DNA of 64,000 nt. It comes from Pseudomonas sp. 21 (GTDB lineage Bacteria > Pseudomonadota > Gammaproteobacteria > Pseudomonadales > Pseudomonadaceae). This document shows, piece after piece, positions 36,990 through 45,903 of this stretch (positions are counted from its first letter, which is position 1; the number at the start of each line of letters is the position of its first letter). The stretch covers positions 474,564-538,563 of the forward strand of contig NZ_JYOA01000003.1 of NCBI RefSeq assembly GCF_000955805.1, in the 5' to 3' direction. The notes beneath the pieces are model-generated. The model worked only from the letters and a program-made list of their open reading frames with translations, did no database searches and had not been told where the DNA came from. The translations under genes and the position numbers were made by a program.

Positions 36990-38482
36990 ACCACTGGCTG
37001 ATTCTTCCGGTCCTGCTGCCGCTGTTCGCCGGTTGCGCACTGCTGCTCGTGGGTGAGCGCCTGCAGCGCGGCCTGTCGCTGCTCGCGACCCTGGCGCTGC
37101 TGCCGCTTTCCGCCGTGCTGCTGCAACAGGCCGACAGCGGCGTGGTGCAGTTCTACGCGCTGGGCAATTGGCAGCCGCCGTTCGGCATCATCCTGGTGCT
37201 GGACCGCCTCAGCGCGCTGATGATCGCTGCCACCGCGCTGCTCGCCAGCCTGTCGCTGATCTACGCGGTGCGTGGGGATGACCGACGCGGCAAGCGCTTC
37301 CATGCGCTGTTCCAGTTCCAGCTGCTCGGGTTGAACGGGGCGTTCCTCACCGGTGACCTGTTCAACCTGTTCGTGTTCTTCGAGATCCTGCTGATCGCTT
37401 CCTACGCGCTGCTGCTGCATGGCGGCGGGGCAGGGCGCGTGCGCGCGGGTGTGCACTATGTGGTGCTCAACCTGGTCGGTTCGGCGTTCTTCCTCCTCGC
37501 GGTGGGCACGCTCTACGGCATTACCGGCACTCTGAACATGGCGCACATGGCCGAGCGCGTCGCGCATTTAGGTGCCGAGCAGGCGCCGCTGGTACGCGCG
37601 GCGGCGCTGTTGCTGCTGGTGGTGTTCGGCCTGAAGGCCGCTCTGCTGCCGCTGTACTTCTGGTTGCCGAGGGCTTACGCCGAGGCCAGCGCGCCGGTGG
37701 CGGCGCTGTTCTCGATCATGACCAAGGTGGGCATCTACTCGATCCTGCGCGTGTACACGCTGATCTTCGGCGAGCAGGCCGGCGAGCTGGCCAACCTCGC
37801 GCAGGCCTGGCTGTGGCCGCTGGCGCTGGCCGGGATCGTGGCCGGGGCGCTGGGCGCGTTGGCGGCGACCACGCTGCAGGGCCTGCTGTCTTACCTGGTG
37901 GTGGTGTCCGCCGGTACGCTGCTGGCAGCCATCGCCCTGGGTACGCCGGAGGCGCTGTCCGCCGCGCTCTACTACCTGCTGCACAGCATCTGGGTAGCCG
38001 GTGGCTTGTTCCTGCTGGCCGACCTCATTGCCCGCCAGCGCGGCGAGAAGGGCGGCCGCCTGGTCCAAGGCCCGGCGCTGCTGCAGCCGCACCTGCTGGG
38101 GGGGGCGTTCTTCTTCGGCGCTATCGCGGTCGCCGGCCTGCCGCCGCTGTCGGGCTTCCTCGGCAAGCTGATGCTGCTGCGCTCGGTAAGCGAAGGTAGC
38201 GAAGCCATCGCGCTGTGGAGCGTGGTACTGGTCAGCGGTCTGGTCACCATCATCGCCCTGAGCCGCGCCGGCAGCACGCTGTTCTGGCGCACCGGACTGA
38301 GCGTGCTGGGTAGCGCCAATCGCGAACCGCTGAAGATGCTGGCGAGCTTCGGCCTGCTGGCCAGCGCGCCGCTGATGGTGGTCGCTGCTCGGCCACTGAT
38401 CGCTTATACGCAGGCTACGGCGGCGCAATTGCTGGACGCCGGGCTCTACCGCCAGGCGATCCTGCTGGGAGGTGGCGCATGA
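36986..38482 (+). CDS. mrpD: Na+/H+ antiporter subunit D (MrpD/ShaD)
   Basis: A 498-residue NuoM/N-like proton-translocating subunit with about 14 helices. Signature segments are NLFVFFEILLIASYALLLHGG (split at FFEILL, containing the conserved membrane Glu), FGLKAALLPLYFWLPRAYAEA, and FSIMTKVGIYSILRVY. Length matches the family. ATGA overlaps join it to mrpC and mrpE. Confidence 0.96.
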   Translation: MNHWLILPVLLPLFAGCALLLVGERLQRGLSLLATLALLPLSAVLLQQADSGVVQFYALGNWQPPFGIILVLDRLSALMIAATALLASLSLIYAVRGDDRRGKRFHALFQFQLLGLNGAFLTGDLFNLFVFFEILLIASYALLLHGGGAGRVRAGVHYVVLNLVGSAFFLLAVGTLYGITGTLNMAHMAERVAHLGAEQAPLVRAAALLLLVVFGLKAALLPLYFWLPRAYAEASAPVAALFSIMTKVGIYSILRVYTLIFGEQAGELANLAQAWLWPLALAGIVAGALGALAATTLQGLLSYLVVVSAGTLLAAIALGTPEALSAALYYLLHSIWVAGGLFLLADLIARQRGEKGGRLVQGPALLQPHLLGGAFFFGAIAVAGLPPLSGFLGKLMLLRSVSEGSEAIALWSVVLVSGLVTIIALSRAGSTLFWRTGLSVLGSANREPLKMLASFGLLASAPLMVVAARPLIAYTQATAAQLLDAGLYRQAILLGGGA

Positions 38483-38979
38483 CCCGGCGCATCTTCCCGC
38501 ACCCGTTGCTCAGCGGCGTGCTGCTGCTGAGCTGGCTGTTGCTGGTCAACGATTTCTCCCTTGGCCACTGGCTGCTCGGTGCGTTCCTTGGCCTGACGAT
38601 CCCGCTGCTGTGCCGCAACCTGCTGCTGGCCGCGCCGCGCATCCAGCGGCCGGGCCTGCTGCTGCGCTTCATCGGCCTGGTGCTCTACGACATAGTCGTG
38701 GCCAACCTGCAGGTGGCAAGACTGGTGCTCGGGCCGAAGGCAAACCTGCAGCCGGGCTTCGTCGAGATTCCCCTGGAGCTGACCGACGATCTCGCCATCA
38801 GCATCCTCGCCAGTGTCATCACCCTGACCCCGGGCACCTGTTCCGCCGACCTGTCCGCCGACCGTCGCACGCTGCTGGTCCACGGCATCGACGTACCGGA
38901 CCCACAGGCGCTGGTGGCGGACATCAAGGCGCGCTACGAGGCGCCGCTGAAGGAGGTGTTCCCGTGCTCGGCATCGTGA
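38479..38979 (+). CDS. mrpE: Na+/H+ antiporter subunit E (MrpE/ShaE)
   Basis: A 166-residue subunit with two to three N-terminal helices and a cytoplasmic alpha/beta tail. The family motif SVITLTPGTCSADLSADRRTLLVHGID (here ITLTPGTCSADLS) lies near 113-125. It overlaps mrpD by four bases and mrpF by 16. Confidence 0.95.
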   Translation: MTRRIFPHPLLSGVLLLSWLLLVNDFSLGHWLLGAFLGLTIPLLCRNLLLAAPRIQRPGLLLRFIGLVLYDIVVANLQVARLVLGPKANLQPGFVEIPLELTDDLAISILASVITLTPGTCSADLSADRRTLLVHGIDVPDPQALVADIKARYEAPLKEVFPCSAS

Positions 38980-39233
38980 TCCCGATCTGCCTGGCGTTGC
39001 TGGGTATCGCCGTGCTGCTCACCGTGGCGCGGCTGATTCGCGGCCCATCGGCGGCGGATCGCATCCTTGCGCTGGACACCCTGTCCGTGGAGGCCATCGC
39101 GCTGATCGTGCTGTTCGGCATCTGGAAGGGCAGCGGCCTGTACTTCGAGGCGGCGCTGCTGATCGCGGTGATGGGCTTCGTCAGCACCGTGGCCCTGTGC
39201 AAGTTCCTGCTGCGCGGAGACATCATCGAATGA
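38964..39233 (+). CDS. mrpF: Na+/H+ antiporter subunit F (MrpF/ShaF), GTG start
   Basis: An 89-residue membrane subunit with three helices: IVIPICLALLGIAVLLTVARL, then the signature GPSAADRILALDTLSVEAIAL and LLIAVMGFVSTVALCKFLL. The start is a GTG at 38964, preceded at ideal distance by AAGGAGGTG and nested inside the last 16 bases of mrpE. The frame is open far upstream, but only this start gives the normal family length. Confidence 0.93.
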   Translation: MLGIVIPICLALLGIAVLLTVARLIRGPSAADRILALDTLSVEAIALIVLFGIWKGSGLYFEAALLIAVMGFVSTVALCKFLLRGDIIE

Positions 39234-39559
39234 GTGTTCTGATCGAAGCGCTGGTCTGCCTGCTGTTGCTGGCCGGCAGCCTGTTCGCCCTGCTCGGCGC
39301 CATCGGCCTGTACCGGCTGCCGGACTTCTACACGCGCCTGCATGCGCCAACCAAGGCCTCGACCCTGGGCGTGGGCGGAGTGGTGCTGGCTTCGCTGCTG
39401 TACTTCAGTACGCGCGGCGAGGGCGTCAGCCTGCATGAGGTCCTGATCACCGTGTTCCTCTTCATCACCGCGCCGGTCAGCGCGCACCTGCTGGCCAAGG
39501 CGGCGATGCAGCAGCGCGTGCCGGCGGAGCGGGGGACCCAGGGCAAGCCCTGGGAGTGA
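39230..39559 (+). CDS. mrpG: Na+/H+ antiporter subunit G (MrpG/ShaG)
   Basis: A 109-residue membrane subunit with three helices; GAIGLYRLPDFYTRLHAPTKASTLG is the family hallmark (here GLYRLPDFYTRLHAP at about 27-41). The ATG at 39230 overlaps the mrpF stop (ATGA). It closes the operon. No terminator hairpin with a U-tract is seen before the REP pair. Confidence 0.95.
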   Translation: MSVLIEALVCLLLLAGSLFALLGAIGLYRLPDFYTRLHAPTKASTLGVGGVVLASLLYFSTRGEGVSLHEVLITVFLFITAPVSAHLLAKAAMQQRVPAERGTQGKPWE

Positions 39560-39868
39560 TTTTGAGCCTTGTTTGTGCTGCTTCTGGATTGGGTGACCTG
39601 CGTCGCTTCAACGAGGCCTCCTGAACGGGGCAGTCGGAGCGTGCGGGTGTTTTTCTGGAATCCTTTCAGAGCCAGAGCGGTGTTGCTCTTCGTAGGAGCG
39701 AGCTTGCTCGCGAACCGCCCTGGCGCTGGAGCCGCCGGTGAGTTTGTTCGCGAGCAAGCTCGCTCCTACAGTTCGAATCCGGCCCATACAGTTTCCCCAC
39801 GATTCTGTACCTGTCGGCCGCCGGTGCGCGCCTCCTATACTCCGGGGACCTTTTGACTGGAGCGTCCC
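39560..39868. other. Non-coding region between mrpG and the DMT transporter gene
   Basis: A 309-base region with no convincing gene. It holds a class-A REP pair (39692-39769). The last 100 bases, richer in A/T, should contain the promoter of the downstream transporter; a GGAG ribosome site lies just before its GTG start. Confidence 0.6.
39692..39769. repeat. REP inverted pair (class A)
   Basis: Plus-oriented copy at 39692-39715 and minus-oriented copy at 39746-39769, identical in core to the pairs at 11411, 14573 and 31379. Confidence 0.9.
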
Positions 39869-40774
39869 GTGCAGCAATCCCGGCCGTTCGCCCTCGCGTG
39901 CCTGGTGCTGGCCATGGCGCTCTGGGGCAGTTCCTTCATCGCACTGAAGTTCGCCTTCCAGGAAATGCCGGCCATGTGGGTGATCTTCGCCCGTATGGCG
40001 CTGGGCAGCCTGATCTTCCTCGCCGCCTGGCGCTGGCGCGGGCGTATCGACTACCGCCCTGGCGACTGGAAGTGGCTGCTGGCACTGGCCGCCTGCGAGC
40101 CCTGCCTGTACTTCATCTTCGAGTCCCTGGCGCTGCAGCAGACCAGTGCCGCGCAGGCCGGGATGATCACCGCGCTGCTGCCCCTGCTGGTGGCGGTCGG
40201 CGCCTTCTTCCTGCTGCATGAGAAGATCGCCCGCAATACCTGGCTGGGCTTCGCCCTGGCGGTGCTCGGCTCGCTCTGGCTGACGCTGGCCAGCGAGCCG
40301 GACCGCCACGCGCCCAATCCGCTGCTGGGCAATTTCTACGAACTGCTGGCGATGCTCTGTGCCACCGGTTACACCCTGCTGCTCAAGCACCTGTCGGCGC
40401 GCTATTCACCCTTCATCCTCACCGCAATGCAGGCGTTCATCGGCTCGCTGTTCTTCCTGCCGCTGGCGCTGGCAACCTCCGGGCTGCCGGCAGCGCCCGG
40501 CCCAACCGGCTGGTTCGCCCTGGTCTACCTGGGCAGCGTGGTCACCGTCGGCGCCTATGGCCTGTACAACTTCGGCGTCAGCCGCCTGCCGGCGAGCCAG
40601 GCGACCGGTTTCATCAACCTGATCCCGGTGTTCACCCTGATTTTCGCCGCGTTGCTGCTGGGCGAGGTGCTCAGCGGCCAGCAGGCGCTGGCCGCCGGCC
40701 TGGTGTTCATCGGCGTCGCCCTCAGCCAGTGGCGCAGTGCGCCGCCCACATCGCCCGCCGGTGTGCTGGACTGA
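39869..40774 (+). CDS. DMT superfamily (EamA) transporter, GTG start
   Basis: A 301-residue inner-membrane protein with ten helices and two EamA repeats (about 8-140 and 150-290). [15 protein letters not shown] is the typical first-helix motif, and [42 protein letters not shown] (here [16 protein letters not shown]) the typical helix-9 motif. The GTG at 39869 follows TGGAG by seven bases. EamA proteins often export amino acids or metabolites; the next genes act on amino acids, so export of a sulfur or D-amino acid is possible. Confidence 0.9.
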   Translation: MQQSRPFALACLVLAMALWGSSFIALKFAFQEMPAMWVIFARMALGSLIFLAAWRWRGRIDYRPGDWKWLLALAACEPCLYFIFESLALQQTSAAQAGMITALLPLLVAVGAFFLLHEKIARNTWLGFALAVLGSLWLTLASEPDRHAPNPLLGNFYELLAMLCATGYTLLLKHLSARYSPFILTAMQAFIGSLFFLPLALATSGLPAAPGPTGWFALVYLGSVVTVGAYGLYNFGVSRLPASQATGFINLIPVFTLIFAALLLGEVLSGQQALAAGLVFIGVALSQWRSAPPTSPAGVLD

Positions 40775-40812
40775 ACCCATTGAACCGCTTGCCCTGCCAG
40801 GAGAACGACACG

Positions 40813-41913
40813 ATGGCCACCCAGGAACGCAACTGGACCCGTGAGGCGATCCGCATCATCGAAGCGGATTTCCAGCGCAGCGCCGATACCCACCTGATCC
40901 CGTTGGACCTGCCCGGCCTGCCGGGCGTGGAGCTGTACTTCAAGGACGAGTCGAGCCACCCCACCGGCAGCCTCAAGCACCGCCTGGCGCGCTCGCTGTT
41001 CCTTTACGCGCTGTGCAACGGCTGGCTGCGGCCGGGCGCTCCGGTGATCGAGGCGTCCAGCGGCTCTACGGCCATTTCCGAAGCCTATTTCGCCCGGCTG
41101 CTCGGCTTGCCGTTCATTGCCGTGGTGCCGGCCAGCACCTCGAAGGAGAAGATCGCGCAGATCGCCTTCTACGGCGGCCAGGCGCATCTGGTCGACGACC
41201 CGACGCAGATCTACGCCGAGTCCGAACGCCTGGCGAAGGAAACCGGCGGCCACTTCATGGACCAGTTCACCTACGCCGAGCGCGCCACCGACTGGCGGGC
41301 GAACAACAACATCGCCGAGTCGATCTTCCAGCAGATGCGCCACGAGCGCTTCCCCGAACCGGCCTGGCTGGTCTCCAGCCCCGGCACCGGCGGCACCCTG
41401 GCGACCCTGGGGCGCTTCGCCCGCTACCGCCGGCATGACACCCGCGTGCTCTGCGCCGACGCCGAGCGCTCGGTGTTCTTCGATTCCTACCGTACCGGCG
41501 ACCGCGACCTGACCCTGAGCTACGGCTCGCGCATCGAAGGCATCGGCCGCCCTCGCGTGGAAGCCTCCTTCCTGCCCAACGTGCTCGATGCCTGCTGCAA
41601 GGTGCCCGACGACCTGTCGCTGGCGGCCATGCACTACCTGGCCCGGCGCCTGGGGCGGCACGTCGGCGGCTCCAGCGGCACCAACCTGATCGGCGCCCTG
41701 CTGGTGGCGCGGCAGATGGTGGCGCGGCGCGAGAGCGGCTCGGTGGTGGCGATCCTCTGCGACAGCGGCGAGCGCTACGAGACCACCTACTACAACCCGT
41801 TGTGGCTGATTTCCCAGGGTTTCGACCTCGATCCGCTGATCGAGGCCGTGCGCCAGTGCGCCGAGCACGGCGCCGCGCTGCCCGGTGATCTGCCTTGCAT
41901 CGGACTGGACTGA
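40813..41913 (+). CDS. PLP-dependent cysteine synthase family protein
   Basis: A 366-residue fold-type-II PLP enzyme. The PLP-binding lysine is K55 in [13 protein letters not shown]. Also seen are the substrate loop [14 protein letters not shown] (about 77-90), the phosphate-binding GTGGT in [12 protein letters not shown], and [14 protein letters not shown]. It differs from CysK/CysM around the active-site loop and is longer; such proteins include cysteine desulfhydrase-like lyases (Cds1-like). The reaction is therefore uncertain: cysteine breakdown or synthesis of a cysteine analogue. The ATG at 40813 follows CAGGAG. The racemase gene follows 16 bases later. Confidence 0.85.
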   Translation: MATQERNWTREAIRIIEADFQRSADTHLIPLDLPGLPGVELYFKDESSHPTGSLKHRLARSLFLYALCNGWLRPGAPVIEASSGSTAISEAYFARLLGLPFIAVVPASTSKEKIAQIAFYGGQAHLVDDPTQIYAESERLAKETGGHFMDQFTYAERATDWRANNNIAESIFQQMRHERFPEPAWLVSSPGTGGTLATLGRFARYRRHDTRVLCADAERSVFFDSYRTGDRDLTLSYGSRIEGIGRPRVEASFLPNVLDACCKVPDDLSLAAMHYLARRLGRHVGGSSGTNLIGALLVARQMVARRESGSVVAILCDSGERYETTYYNPLWLISQGFDLDPLIEAVRQCAEHGAALPGDLPCIGLD

Positions 41914-41929
41914 TCCCATGGAGGGACGC

Positions 41930-42619
41930 ATGAAAACCATCGGCCTGATCGGCGGCATGAGCTGGGAATCGACCATTCCCTACTACCGGCAGATCAACGA
42001 ACGCATCAAGGAAAAACTCGGCGGCCTGCACTCGGCGAAGATCGCCCTGTACAGCGTGGACTTCCACGAGATCGAGCGTCTGCAGCATGCCGGTGACTGG
42101 GACGCCGCCGGCCGTGTGCTGGCTGACGCGGCCCGTTCGCTGAAGGCGGCGGGTGCGGATTTCCTGGTGCTCTGTACCAACACCATGCACAAGGTGGCGC
42201 CGGCCATCGAGGCGGCGGTGGATATCCCGCTGCTGCACATCGCCGACCCGACCGCCGAGGCGATCCGCGCGGCGGGTGTTGCCACGGTCGGCCTGCTGGG
42301 CACGCGCTTCACCATGGAGCAGGCGTTCTACAAGGATCGCCTGGTGGACAAGTTCGGGCTCAAGGTGCTGACGCCGAGCGAGGCCGAGCGCCAGGTCGTG
42401 CACCGGATCATCTACGAGGAACTGTGCCTGGGGCGGATTCGCGACGAATCGCGGGAAGAGTACCGGCGCATCATCGCCGCGCTGGTGGAGCAGGGCGCCG
42501 AAGCGGTGATCCTCGGCTGCACGGAGATTTCCCTGCTGGTCGGCCCGGCGGACGCCTCGGTGCCGCTGTTCGACACCACTGCACTGCATGCCCTGCACGC
42601 GGCCGACGCCGCCATTTGA
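41930..42619 (+). CDS. Aspartate/glutamate racemase family protein
   Basis: A 229-residue cofactor-independent racemase. The two catalytic cysteines are in VLCTNTMHK (about residue 83) and ILGCTEISLL (about 195). The N-terminal MKTIGLIGGMSWESTIPYY is typical of the YgeA/RacX group with broad amino-acid specificity. Start at 41930 after GGAGGG. Its place after a cysteine-synthase-like gene suggests racemisation of a shared amino-acid substrate, which is inference. Confidence 0.92.
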   Translation: MKTIGLIGGMSWESTIPYYRQINERIKEKLGGLHSAKIALYSVDFHEIERLQHAGDWDAAGRVLADAARSLKAAGADFLVLCTNTMHKVAPAIEAAVDIPLLHIADPTAEAIRAAGVATVGLLGTRFTMEQAFYKDRLVDKFGLKVLTPSEAERQVVHRIIYEELCLGRIRDESREEYRRIIAALVEQGAEAVILGCTEISLLVGPADASVPLFDTTALHALHAADAAI

Positions 42620-42633
42620 GGAGACCTCACAGC

Positions 42634-42885
42634 ATGAGCTTCATCAGCCTGAGAGTGCGTGCGGCGTTCATCATGCACGGCTACGACGAGCAGAACCGCG
42701 AGGTGATCGAGCAGGTCTCCGACCCGGACTTCGTCGAGAAGCTGGTGCGCGTCGAGCGCATCCAGTCGATCAGCGAAAAGTACGTGCTGGTGACCGCCAG
42801 CGATGGCCGGCTGGCGTACTGGGAGTACGAGGGGGAATTCGCCGTGCTCAAGGCGCGGCTGGTGGCGGCGGGGCTGCTCGTTTGA
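42634..42885 (+). CDS. Small hypothetical protein
   Basis: An 83-residue protein with alternating charged and hydrophobic segments (HGYDEQNREVIEQVSDPDFVEKLVRVERIQSISEKYVLVTASDGRLAYWEYEG in part). It may be a small beta-rich domain. GAGGAG lies 11 bases before the ATG at 42634, and it is 14 bases after the racemase, so it probably belongs to the same operon. No family recognised. Confidence 0.75.
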   Translation: MSFISLRVRAAFIMHGYDEQNREVIEQVSDPDFVEKLVRVERIQSISEKYVLVTASDGRLAYWEYEGEFAVLKARLVAAGLLV

Positions 42886-42946
42886 GGTTGCCGGCGGATA
42901 ACCTGTTCCACGTTATGCGCCCTACGGTGCCGAAATTACCAGGGGT

Positions 42947-43017
42947 GTAGGAGCGGACTTTGTCCGCGATGGCATCCGGCGCGATGCGGACCGATCGCGG
43001 ACGGAGTCCGCTCCTAC
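42947..43017. repeat. REP inverted pair (class B, GCGGAC...GTCCGC core)
   Basis: Plus-oriented GTAGGAGCGGACTTTGTCCGCGA at 42947-42969 and minus-oriented GATCGCGGACGGAGTCCGCT... ending CTAC at 43017. Same outer GTAGGAGC ends as class A but a different palindromic core. A lone copy is at 31473. Confidence 0.88.
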
Positions 43018-43049
43018 GTCCCGGCTGGCAGTTGCCGCGCGCCGGCCGA

Positions 43050-43718
43050 TCAATCCCCGCTGGAGCCGCCCGGGTAGGCGCAGCCGCGCATGACCTTGTT
43101 GTCCAGGCGCAGCTCGGCGGACAGATTGCTCAGCGCGCCGCTCATGCTGTCCTGGCAGCGTGCCGGAGCGACCCACAATTCGACCTTCTCACCGTTGGCC
43201 TCGCTGGAATAACTGGTGCTGCCGTCGGGCACGCCTTCGGCGATGTACGGCAGCGCCAGGGATTCCTTGCCCGGCTGCTCGATCAGCATGCCCTGGCTGT
43301 TCACCAGCACGCTCCAGCCCGGCTCGTTGCCGTGGGCGCGGACTACCGCGCGCTTGAAGTTCGGGTCGTCGCAGCCCGAGCCTTCGTGCTGCAGGCGATA
43401 GACCTTGGCCACTTCCAGCTTGCCATCGGTGCCCTGGGCGCTGCTGCCGCTGAAGCTGCCGCGCAGGTCGGCGTACAGCGAGGTCGCGCCGTCGTTGAAC
43501 ATCTCAAGCGCATCGCGGGGCAGGCCGGTGTTGCCGGTGTCCTCGATGCTGAAGCGGCGCTGCTCGGTGCAACTGCGGAACACCAGCTTGCCGTCCTGGC
43601 GGGTCAGTTCGCCCTGCAGGCGGGTGGAGGCGTTAAGATCGGTCTTGTTCGGCGTCCACACCTGGCAGGCGGCGAACAGGGGCAGCAGGCTGAACAGAAT
43701 GAAACGGCTGGATCGCAT
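43050..43718 (-). CDS. COG3650-type lipoprotein
   Basis: A 222-residue lipoprotein (lipobox FAAC, Cys18). The mature protein has four cysteines and repeats of a beta-rich unit: KLVFRSCTEQRRF, YADLRGSF, HGNEPGWSVLVNSQGMLIEQPG (here GNEPGWSVLVNS) and VELWVAPARCQDSMSG. These blocks match periplasmic COG3650 proteins, in which GNEPGW is recurrent and related to a MliC/META-like fold. Function unknown; a role in envelope stress or inhibitor binding is conjecture. Confidence 0.82.
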   Translation of the reverse strand: MRSSRFILFSLLPLFAACQVWTPNKTDLNASTRLQGELTRQDGKLVFRSCTEQRRFSIEDTGNTGLPRDALEMFNDGATSLYADLRGSFSGSSAQGTDGKLEVAKVYRLQHEGSGCDDPNFKRAVVRAHGNEPGWSVLVNSQGMLIEQPGKESLALPYIAEGVPDGSTSYSSEANGEKVELWVAPARCQDSMSGALSNLSAELRLDNKVMRGCAYPGGSSGD

Positions 43719-43794
43719 GGAACGGGCTCCCTCGAAAGTGCGCCCACGTTACCCAGCGAAGCCGGCCACCTCAAGCTGACGAGGAGGATTTCGG

Positions 43795-44193
43795 ATGATT
43801 CGTTGCAAGCGCGCCTACGAACCGGCGGCGCAGGAAGACGGCCAGCGGGTGCTGGTGGACCGTCTGTGGCCACGGGGGATTCGCAAGGAAGACCTGCACA
43901 TGGCGCTGTGGGCCAAGGAGGTGTCGCCGTCCAACGAGCTGCGCCAGCGCTTCCACCACGACCCGAATCTGTTCGAGGACTTCCGCAAGGCCTACCACGG
44001 CGAGCTGAATGCCCACCCGGAGCACTGGATGGGCCTGCTGGCCCTTGCGCGCAAGGGCACGCTGACGCTGCTCTATGCGGCCAAGGACGAGGAGCACAAC
44101 AACGCGCAGGTGTTGGCGGAGTTCCTCGAGGACGAGCTGGAGAAACAGGGTGAGGGCAGCTCGCCTGTTTGCTACGCGGGCAAGTCGGAATGA
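43795..44193 (+). CDS. DUF488 family protein
   Basis: A 132-residue cytoplasmic protein. The start IRCKRAYEPAAQEDGQRVLVDRLWPRGIRKEDL (VLVDRLWPRG at about 20-29) and EVSPSNELRQRFHHDP are hallmarks of DUF488 (YeaO-like). It carries a conserved Arg/Asp set but has no known activity. GAGGA lies ten bases upstream. It is followed at once by a REP-like hairpin. Confidence 0.92.
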   Translation: MIRCKRAYEPAAQEDGQRVLVDRLWPRGIRKEDLHMALWAKEVSPSNELRQRFHHDPNLFEDFRKAYHGELNAHPEHWMGLLALARKGTLTLLYAAKDEEHNNAQVLAEFLEDELEKQGEGSSPVCYAGKSE

Positions 44194-44197
44194 CCGT

Positions 44198-44243
44198 GTA
44201 GGAGCGCGCCATGCGCGCGATCGCGGGCACGGCCCGCTCCTAC
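44198..44243. repeat. REP-like inverted repeat (class C)
   Basis: GTAGGAGCGCGCCATGCGCGCGATCGCGGGCACGGCCCGCTCCTAC read in two halves: outer GTAGGAGCG.../...CGCTCCTAC match, with the inner GATCGCGGGCA motif also found at 52415 and 57596. Starts right after the DUF488 stop. Confidence 0.8.
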
Positions 44244-44265
44244 AGAGGGCGACAGAGTTCGCCGG

Positions 44266-44865
44266 TTACCAGATCTTGTAAACCTGCCCGCTCTGCTTGC
44301 CTTCCACGCTGCGGGCGAAGCCCAGGGCGGCATCGGCGGCCGGCACCGGCTTGAAGCCGCGGAAGAAAGGCGCGTAGCCCTCCATCGACTCCACCAGCAC
44401 GTTCGGGCTCACCGCGTTGATCCGCTGGCCGCGCGGCAGTTCCAGGGCGGCACTGCGCACGAAGCCTTCCACCGCGCCGTTGACCAGGCTGGCCGAGCTG
44501 CCCAGCACGATGGGCTGTTCGCTGAGGATGCCAGTGGTGAGGGTGAAGGAGGCGCCGTCGTTGGCGTACTGGCTGCCGATCAGCACCAGGTTCACCTGGC
44601 CCATCAGCTTGTCCTTCAGGCCGACCGCCATTTCCGCCTCGCCCATTTCCGCCAGCGCGCCGAAGTGCACCTTGCCGGCGGCGCTGATCAGGGCGTCGAA
44701 TCCGCCGACCTGCTCGAACAGCGCGCGGATCGAGGCGCTGTCGGTGATATCCACGCGATAGTCGCCGCTGTTGCGACCGACGCGGACGATCTCGTGGCGC
44801 TGGCCCAGTTCGTTGGCGACGGCTTGGCCGAGGGTGCCGCTGGCGCCGATCAGGATGATTTTCAT
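44266..44865 (-). CDS. Atypical short-chain dehydrogenase (Lin1944-like SDR)
   Basis: A 199-residue Rossmann-fold protein. The NAD(P) motif is GASGTLGQAVA (about 7-17) and the NAG-like segment is LISAAGKV. The normal SDR catalytic Tyr-x-x-x-Lys is missing: the place reads GSSASLVNGAVEGFVRS, the pattern of the Lin1944-like subgroup in which active-site residues are absent. The ATG at 44865 (MKIILIGASG) is the natural start. It is divergent from a LysR regulator 98 bases away, which probably controls it. Confidence 0.88.
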   Translation of the reverse strand: MKIILIGASGTLGQAVANELGQRHEIVRVGRNSGDYRVDITDSASIRALFEQVGGFDALISAAGKVHFGALAEMGEAEMAVGLKDKLMGQVNLVLIGSQYANDGASFTLTTGILSEQPIVLGSSASLVNGAVEGFVRSAALELPRGQRINAVSPNVLVESMEGYAPFFRGFKPVPAADAALGFARSVEGKQSGQVYKIW

Positions 44866-44963
44866 GAAGGCTCTCCACTGAGGTGGTTTGGCTGAAAGTG
44901 AATTCAGTCTAGAGTGACCTTCTGTTTTGATAATCCAGTCAATCGACAACCTTTGGTTTTCAT

Positions 44964-45893
44964 ATGGAAACAATCGCCAGCGACCTGGAAGACCTTTCCG
45001 CCTTCGCCGTGCTGCTGGAATGCGGCAGCTTCACCCGTGCCGCGGAGAGGCTCGGCTGCAGCAAAGGCCAGCTGTCCAAGCGCATTTCCGCGCTGGAGCA
45101 GGCGCTGGGGGCGACCCTGGTGCACCGCACGACCCGGCGCCTGTCGCTGACCGCCGCCGGTGCCGCATTGCTGCCCGAGGCCCAGGCGCTCAACGCCCAG
45201 GCGGCGCGGGCGCGGCAGGCGGTGCTGGCGTTGCAGGAGGAAGCGCAGGGCAAGGTGCGGTTGAGCGTGCCGGTGTCGCTGGGCGAGACCTTCTTCGATG
45301 CCTGGCTGATGGAGTTTTCCCGCCAGTACCCGGACATTCGCCTGGAACTGGATCTCTCCAACGAGCGCCGTGACCTGGTGGCCGACGGCTTCGACCTGGC
45401 GATCCGCTCCGGCAGCCTGGCGGTGGACGAGCGCCTGGTGGCGCGGCCGCTGTTCGCCCTGCAGGAGCTGACCTGTGCCACACCGGACTACCTGGCCGAG
45501 CACGGCGTACCGGAAACGCCGGCGGAGCTGGCCGGCCATTCCTGCCTGCAGAACACCCATTATCAGGACAGCGACGTCTGGCTCTACCAGCGCCACCATG
45601 AACTGTTCCGGGTGACGGTGAATGGATTGCTGGCGAGCAACCACTACACCTTGCTGAAGAAAGCGGCGCTGGCCGGCGCGGGGATCAGCCGGCTGCCGTC
45701 CTACATGATTCAGCAGGAACTGGCTGAAGGCAGTCTCGTCTGGCTGCTGCGCGACTACCAGACCCGGACCCAGCCGGTGTTCCTCATCCATGCGTACCAG
45801 AGCCGCTTGCCGCGCCGCACCCAGCTGCTGGCGGACTACCTGCTGCGCTGGTTCGAGCGTAGCCGGATGCAGTTGGTCGCCCTGGAAGGCTGA
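44964..45893 (+). CDS. LysR family transcriptional regulator
   Basis: A 309-residue regulator. The N-terminal winged HTH (about 8-65) reads FAVLLECGSFTRAAERLGCSKGQLSKRISALEQALG in overlapping parts, and a periplasmic-binding-like effector domain (about 93-300) follows. RRTTRRLSLT-type text (VHRTTRRLSLTAAG) ends the HTH region, as in the CrgA/DsdC-like subgroup. Transcribed away from the SDR gene, so it likely acts on the shared 98-base promoter region, which is A/T-rich. Confidence 0.93.
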   Translation: METIASDLEDLSAFAVLLECGSFTRAAERLGCSKGQLSKRISALEQALGATLVHRTTRRLSLTAAGAALLPEAQALNAQAARARQAVLALQEEAQGKVRLSVPVSLGETFFDAWLMEFSRQYPDIRLELDLSNERRDLVADGFDLAIRSGSLAVDERLVARPLFALQELTCATPDYLAEHGVPETPAELAGHSCLQNTHYQDSDVWLYQRHHELFRVTVNGLLASNHYTLLKKAALAGAGISRLPSYMIQQELAEGSLVWLLRDYQTRTQPVFLIHAYQSRLPRRTQLLADYLLRWFERSRMQLVALEG

Positions 45894-45903
45894 CAGAGTT
45901 TTC

